DNA of 14,074 nucleotides, taken from assembly GCA_031296755.1 (NCBI GenBank), contig JAUMMZ010000029.1, forward strand, positions 1-14,074. Reading direction: 5' to 3'. The DNA is from Collinsella sp. (GTDB taxonomy: Bacteria > Actinomycetota > Coriobacteriia > Coriobacteriales > Coriobacteriaceae). Below are positions 11,672 to 14,074 of the stretch, piece by piece; the first letter of the stretch is position 1, and the number at the start of each line of letters is the position of its first letter. The position numbers and the translations under genes are program-made. The notes beneath the pieces were generated by a model, which ran no database searches, was not told where the DNA came from, and was given only the letters and a program-made list of their open reading frames with translations.

Positions 11672-13054
11672 ATGGCTGACACCGTATCTAAGCACATTGA
11701 CATGACCACCGGCTCGCTGTGGCGCAATATCCCCCTGTTCGCCTTCCCCGTGGCCGCCACGAGCATCTTGGAGCAGCTGTCGAACCTCATCGCCACGGTC
11801 ATCATCGGTAACTTCTCGGGCGACCAGGGAACCCTCGCCATGGCGGCGGTCGGCTCCAATGTTCCGCTTACCAGTCTTATGCTCAACCTGTTTATTGGCA
11901 TGTCGCTTGGCTCCAATGTGGTCATCGCCAACGCTATCGGCCGCAACGATCAGAACATGGTCAAACGCGCCGTCCATACCTCGATTTTAATGGCACTCGT
12001 GGGCTTTGTCGTCATCGCGCTGGGCGAGATCTTTGCCGAGCCCATGCTCGCCGCGCTCAACGTTCCCGCCGAGACCATGCCGCTCGCTTCGCTCTACCTG
12101 CGCGTCTTTTTGCTGAGCATGCCCTCGATCTTGCTCTACAACTTTGAGGCCGCGATCTTCCGCTCCGTCGGCATCACCCGCATGCCGCTGCAGGCGCTTG
12201 CCGTGTCCACCGTCCTCAACATTGGCCTGGACCTCATCTTTGTCCCTGTACTCCACTGGGGCGTCGCGGGCGTCGCCATCGCCACCGCCATCGCTTACAC
12301 CGTCAGCGCCGCTACGCTCTTTATCCGCCTACTCAAGACCGACTCCGTCGTCCGCGTCACCCCACGCGACCTGGCTATCGACCCCGTCGCCCTCAAGCGC
12401 ATCGTCAAGATTGGCCTGCCCGCCGGCATCCAAAGCGCTGTCTTTGCCGTCGCCAACATCATCATCCAGTCTGCCATCAACAGCCTTGGCACCGAAGTCA
12501 TGGCCGCATCGAGCGCCGCCATGAGTCTGGAGTACGTGTGCTACAACCTGCTCAACAGCTTTAGCCAGGCGTGCACCACCTTTGTGGGACAAAACCACGG
12601 TGCCCGCCAGATCGATCGCTGCACCAAAACGCTTAAGGTCTGCCTGGTCGAAGGCGGTATCGTTGCACTCACCACGATCATCGTTATTGTCGGCCTGGGA
12701 CGCGAGATCTTGTCGCTGTTCAACAGCGACCCCAACATCGTCTCGATCGGCTATATCCGCGTGTGTTCGATCTTCCCGGCGTACGCCTTTAGCATGTTCT
12801 ACGAAAACATGTCAGGCTACCTGCGCGGCTTTGGTATCTCGCTCACGCCCGCCCTCATCACCATGATCTGCGTCTGCGGCATCCGCTTCTATTGGGTGTT
12901 CTGCGTGTTCCCGCACTTCCGCACCTTTGCGAACATCATGATGGTCTACCCCATCAGCCTGGGCACCACGGCGTTCTTTATGGTCGTGGCGGTGCTACTC
13001 TGCCACCCGGCACGCACCTATCGCGCCACCCAAGCCAAAGCGACAGCCCGCTAA
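11672..13054 (+). CDS. MATE-family multidrug/toxin efflux transporter
   Basis: 460 aa. The ATG at 11672 starts MADTVSKHIDMTTGSLWRNI. Upstream purine runs (GAGATTGAGAG, 11658-11668) give only a weak ribosome-binding site; a second ATG at codon 11 has none. MATE proteins are inner-membrane antiporters that export drugs or metabolites using sodium or proton gradients. About twelve hydrophobic helices are visible in two homologous halves. The first half has the typical TTGSLWRNIPLFAFPVAATS entry and IIGNFSGDQGTLAMAAVG; the second begins near residue 245 with KIGLPAGIQSAVF. GNMAN-like pump motifs are replaced by the TNLI/NxIGRND style of the DinF/NorM-related clostridial branch. Substrate is unknown. 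It diverges from rlmA around a palindrome and converges on the LysR gene with 27 bases between stops and no terminator seen. Confidence 0.92.
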   Translation: MADTVSKHIDMTTGSLWRNIPLFAFPVAATSILEQLSNLIATVIIGNFSGDQGTLAMAAVGSNVPLTSLMLNLFIGMSLGSNVVIANAIGRNDQNMVKRAVHTSILMALVGFVVIALGEIFAEPMLAALNVPAETMPLASLYLRVFLLSMPSILLYNFEAAIFRSVGITRMPLQALAVSTVLNIGLDLIFVPVLHWGVAGVAIATAIAYTVSAATLFIRLLKTDSVVRVTPRDLAIDPVALKRIVKIGLPAGIQSAVFAVANIIIQSAINSLGTEVMAASSAAMSLEYVCYNLLNSFSQACTTFVGQNHGARQIDRCTKTLKVCLVEGGIVALTTIIVIVGLGREILSLFNSDPNIVSIGYIRVCSIFPAYAFSMFYENMSGYLRGFGISLTPALITMICVCGIRFYWVFCVFPHFRTFANIMMVYPISLGTTAFFMVVAVLLCHPARTYRATQAKATAR

Positions 13055-13081
13055 ACACCGCACCCAACGCTACGCCAGTCA

Positions 13082-13948
13082 TTAATTGACAATATGCGAG
13101 CTCATATAGTCGATAAAGCGCCTCGTGGCGATAGGCATGGTGTCCCAGCTGCGCCAGGCCGCCACCACGTCGCGCGAGGGGGCATGCACGATGGGCCGCA
13201 CACGAATATCGGCTCGCATGCCCTCCACAGTACGACGGTAGAGCATGCTCACGCCTAGGCCCTCCTCCACCATCGCCATGATGGTGTAGTCGTCGGTCAC
13301 CTCGCTCGTCACGTGCGGCGACAGCCCATGCGCCGCAAATGCATCGAGCACCAGGCTCTGTTCGCCCTCATCCAGCAGTACAAACGGCTCGGACGCCAGG
13401 TCGGCGAGTGTCACCTTTTCCTTTGCCGTCAGCGGATGCGCGGCCGGCAACAATGCCACCAACTCGTCGTGATAGACCACGCGCTTCTCGAGCCCAGCGG
13501 TAAATCCGCGTGCCGTAAAGCAAAAATCAACCACGCCATCGTGCACCCACTGGGCGTTGCGCGTGTAATCGCCCTGCTTGAGGGTAAAGCGTACGCCCGG
13601 GTGCAGGGCTCCAAAATCGCGGATCACGCGCGGCAATACGGTTCGACTCACGTTGGTAAACGTCGCGATGCGAATATCAGTCGACGAAAGTCCCAGCAGC
13701 TCCTGGCGCTTGCCCTCGAGCTCGGCCTCGGCGGTCACAATCTGGCGCAGGTACGGCAGATATTGTTTACCGTCGCGCGTAAGCGAAACACCCTGCTTAC
13801 CGCGCTCGATAAGCGTGGTGCCCAGCTCGCGCTCGAGCGCCTTGACGGCCTGGCTCACCGCGCTTTGCGTATAGCCCAGCTCGTCCGCTGCGCCCTTAAG
13901 ACTGCCGCGATCGACCACCATACAAACAATCTGATACCGCGATGCCAT
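13082..13948 (-). CDS. LysR-type transcriptional regulator
   Basis: 288 aa. The ATG at 13948 has TGGAGG-type ribosome binding (GGAGG at 13953-13957, four-base spacer). LysR proteins bind DNA as tetramers and activate or repress neighbours in response to a small ligand. The N-terminal winged helix-turn-helix is intact: MASRYQIVCMVVDRGSLKGA, then ADELGYTQSAVSQAVKALERE, LGTTLIERGKQGVSLTRDG (about 1-62), followed by a linker helix and a periplasmic-binding-protein-like effector domain starting near DIRIATFTNVSR (91-102). HPLTAKEKVTLADLASEPFVLL and EEGLGVSMLYRR are typical of that domain. The ligand is unknown. The target is probably the unseen divergent gene beyond 14074, as is common for this family; the convergent MATE gene is a less likely target. 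Confidence 0.93.
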   Translation of the reverse strand: MASRYQIVCMVVDRGSLKGAADELGYTQSAVSQAVKALERELGTTLIERGKQGVSLTRDGKQYLPYLRQIVTAEAELEGKRQELLGLSSTDIRIATFTNVSRTVLPRVIRDFGALHPGVRFTLKQGDYTRNAQWVHDGVVDFCFTARGFTAGLEKRVVYHDELVALLPAAHPLTAKEKVTLADLASEPFVLLDEGEQSLVLDAFAAHGLSPHVTSEVTDDYTIMAMVEEGLGVSMLYRRTVEGMRADIRVRPIVHAPSRDVVAAWRSWDTMPIATRRFIDYMSSHIVN

Positions 13949-14005
13949 CGTGCCTCCACATCACTGCAGCCGTAAAACGTTTTGCCAGGGCTTTTTCTGC
14001 CTACA

Positions 14006-14028
14006 TTAGTATTTTTTAATCATACTGA
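14006..14028. promoter_or_regulatory. AT-rich inverted repeat upstream of the LysR gene, possible LysR binding site
   Basis: AGTAT (14008-14012) and ATACT (14022-14026) are inverted around nine AT-rich bases, and the symmetry extends outward by two more positions (one wobble pair). It lies 60 bases upstream of the LysR start in an AT-rich island facing a divergent gene that is outside the window. Position and symmetry fit a LysR operator, but the classic T-N11-A spacing is not met. Confidence 0.35.
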
Positions 14029-14074
14029 AGATACATTCGCTTTACTACATCCACATCTGGGAGCAGAATCCTTT

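Noticed and set aside
13313..13975. 220-aa plus-strand frame opposite the LysR gene
   Set aside because: It is antisense to a complete LysR helix-turn-helix and effector domain, so it is a shadow frame.
1..14074. CRISPR array, tRNA or rRNA genes, prophage
   Set aside because: I saw no regularly spaced direct repeats with spacers, no T-loop-like GGTTCRANYC cloverleaf, and no phage structural or integrase gene; the only mobile sequence is the IS end at 1-140.

Overview
The window is a high-GC bacterial chromosome segment, most like Collinsella or another member of the Coriobacteriia. That placement is an inference from base composition, gene content and the style of the intergenic palindromes; no rRNA or tRNA gene is present to confirm it. 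Coding density is high. The longest gene-free stretches are 7844-8097, 9921-10149, 785-980 and 11494-11671, all under 300 bases, and each is described below.

Layout. (1) 1-140 is the left end of an IS3-family (IS150-like) insertion sequence with the first codons of its orfA, cut by the window edge. (2) 185-784 is trmL, a tRNA wobble 2'-O-methyltransferase with an unusual internal insert. (3) 981-5746 is a block in which two paralogous AAA-type ATPases flank a UvrA-like double-ABC ATPase. The first ATPase converges on the UvrA-like gene, and the second lies just upstream of it in a likely two-gene operon with a promoter built from three tandem 10-bp repeats. (4) 5840-7843 is a TetM-like, EF-G-related GTPase. 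(5) 8098-8586 (GNAT acetyltransferase) and 8664-8960 (98-aa cysteine-rich protein) diverge from a shared region holding an inverted repeat. (6) rsmJ and a 47-aa membrane protein lie on the minus strand, then a 4-helix membrane protein on the plus strand. (7) rlmA and a MATE transporter diverge around a large palindrome. (8) A LysR-type regulator ends the window and faces an unseen divergent gene.

How the genes work together. There is no single pathway. Three enzymes modify translation RNAs (TrmL on tRNA, RsmJ on 16S rRNA, RlmA on 23S rRNA), and the TetM-like GTPase should act on ribosomes. The UvrA-like protein, the GTPase, RlmA and the MATE pump all belong to families that include antibiotic self-protection members, so resistance screens may flag this region. 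The evidence here favours housekeeping or intrinsic roles.

The most distinctive signals are the ATPase/UvrA-like/ATPase arrangement with its repeat-built promoter, and a dispersed set of hairpins with variable stems but a recurring GGGACnG core, mostly placed at or just after stop codons.
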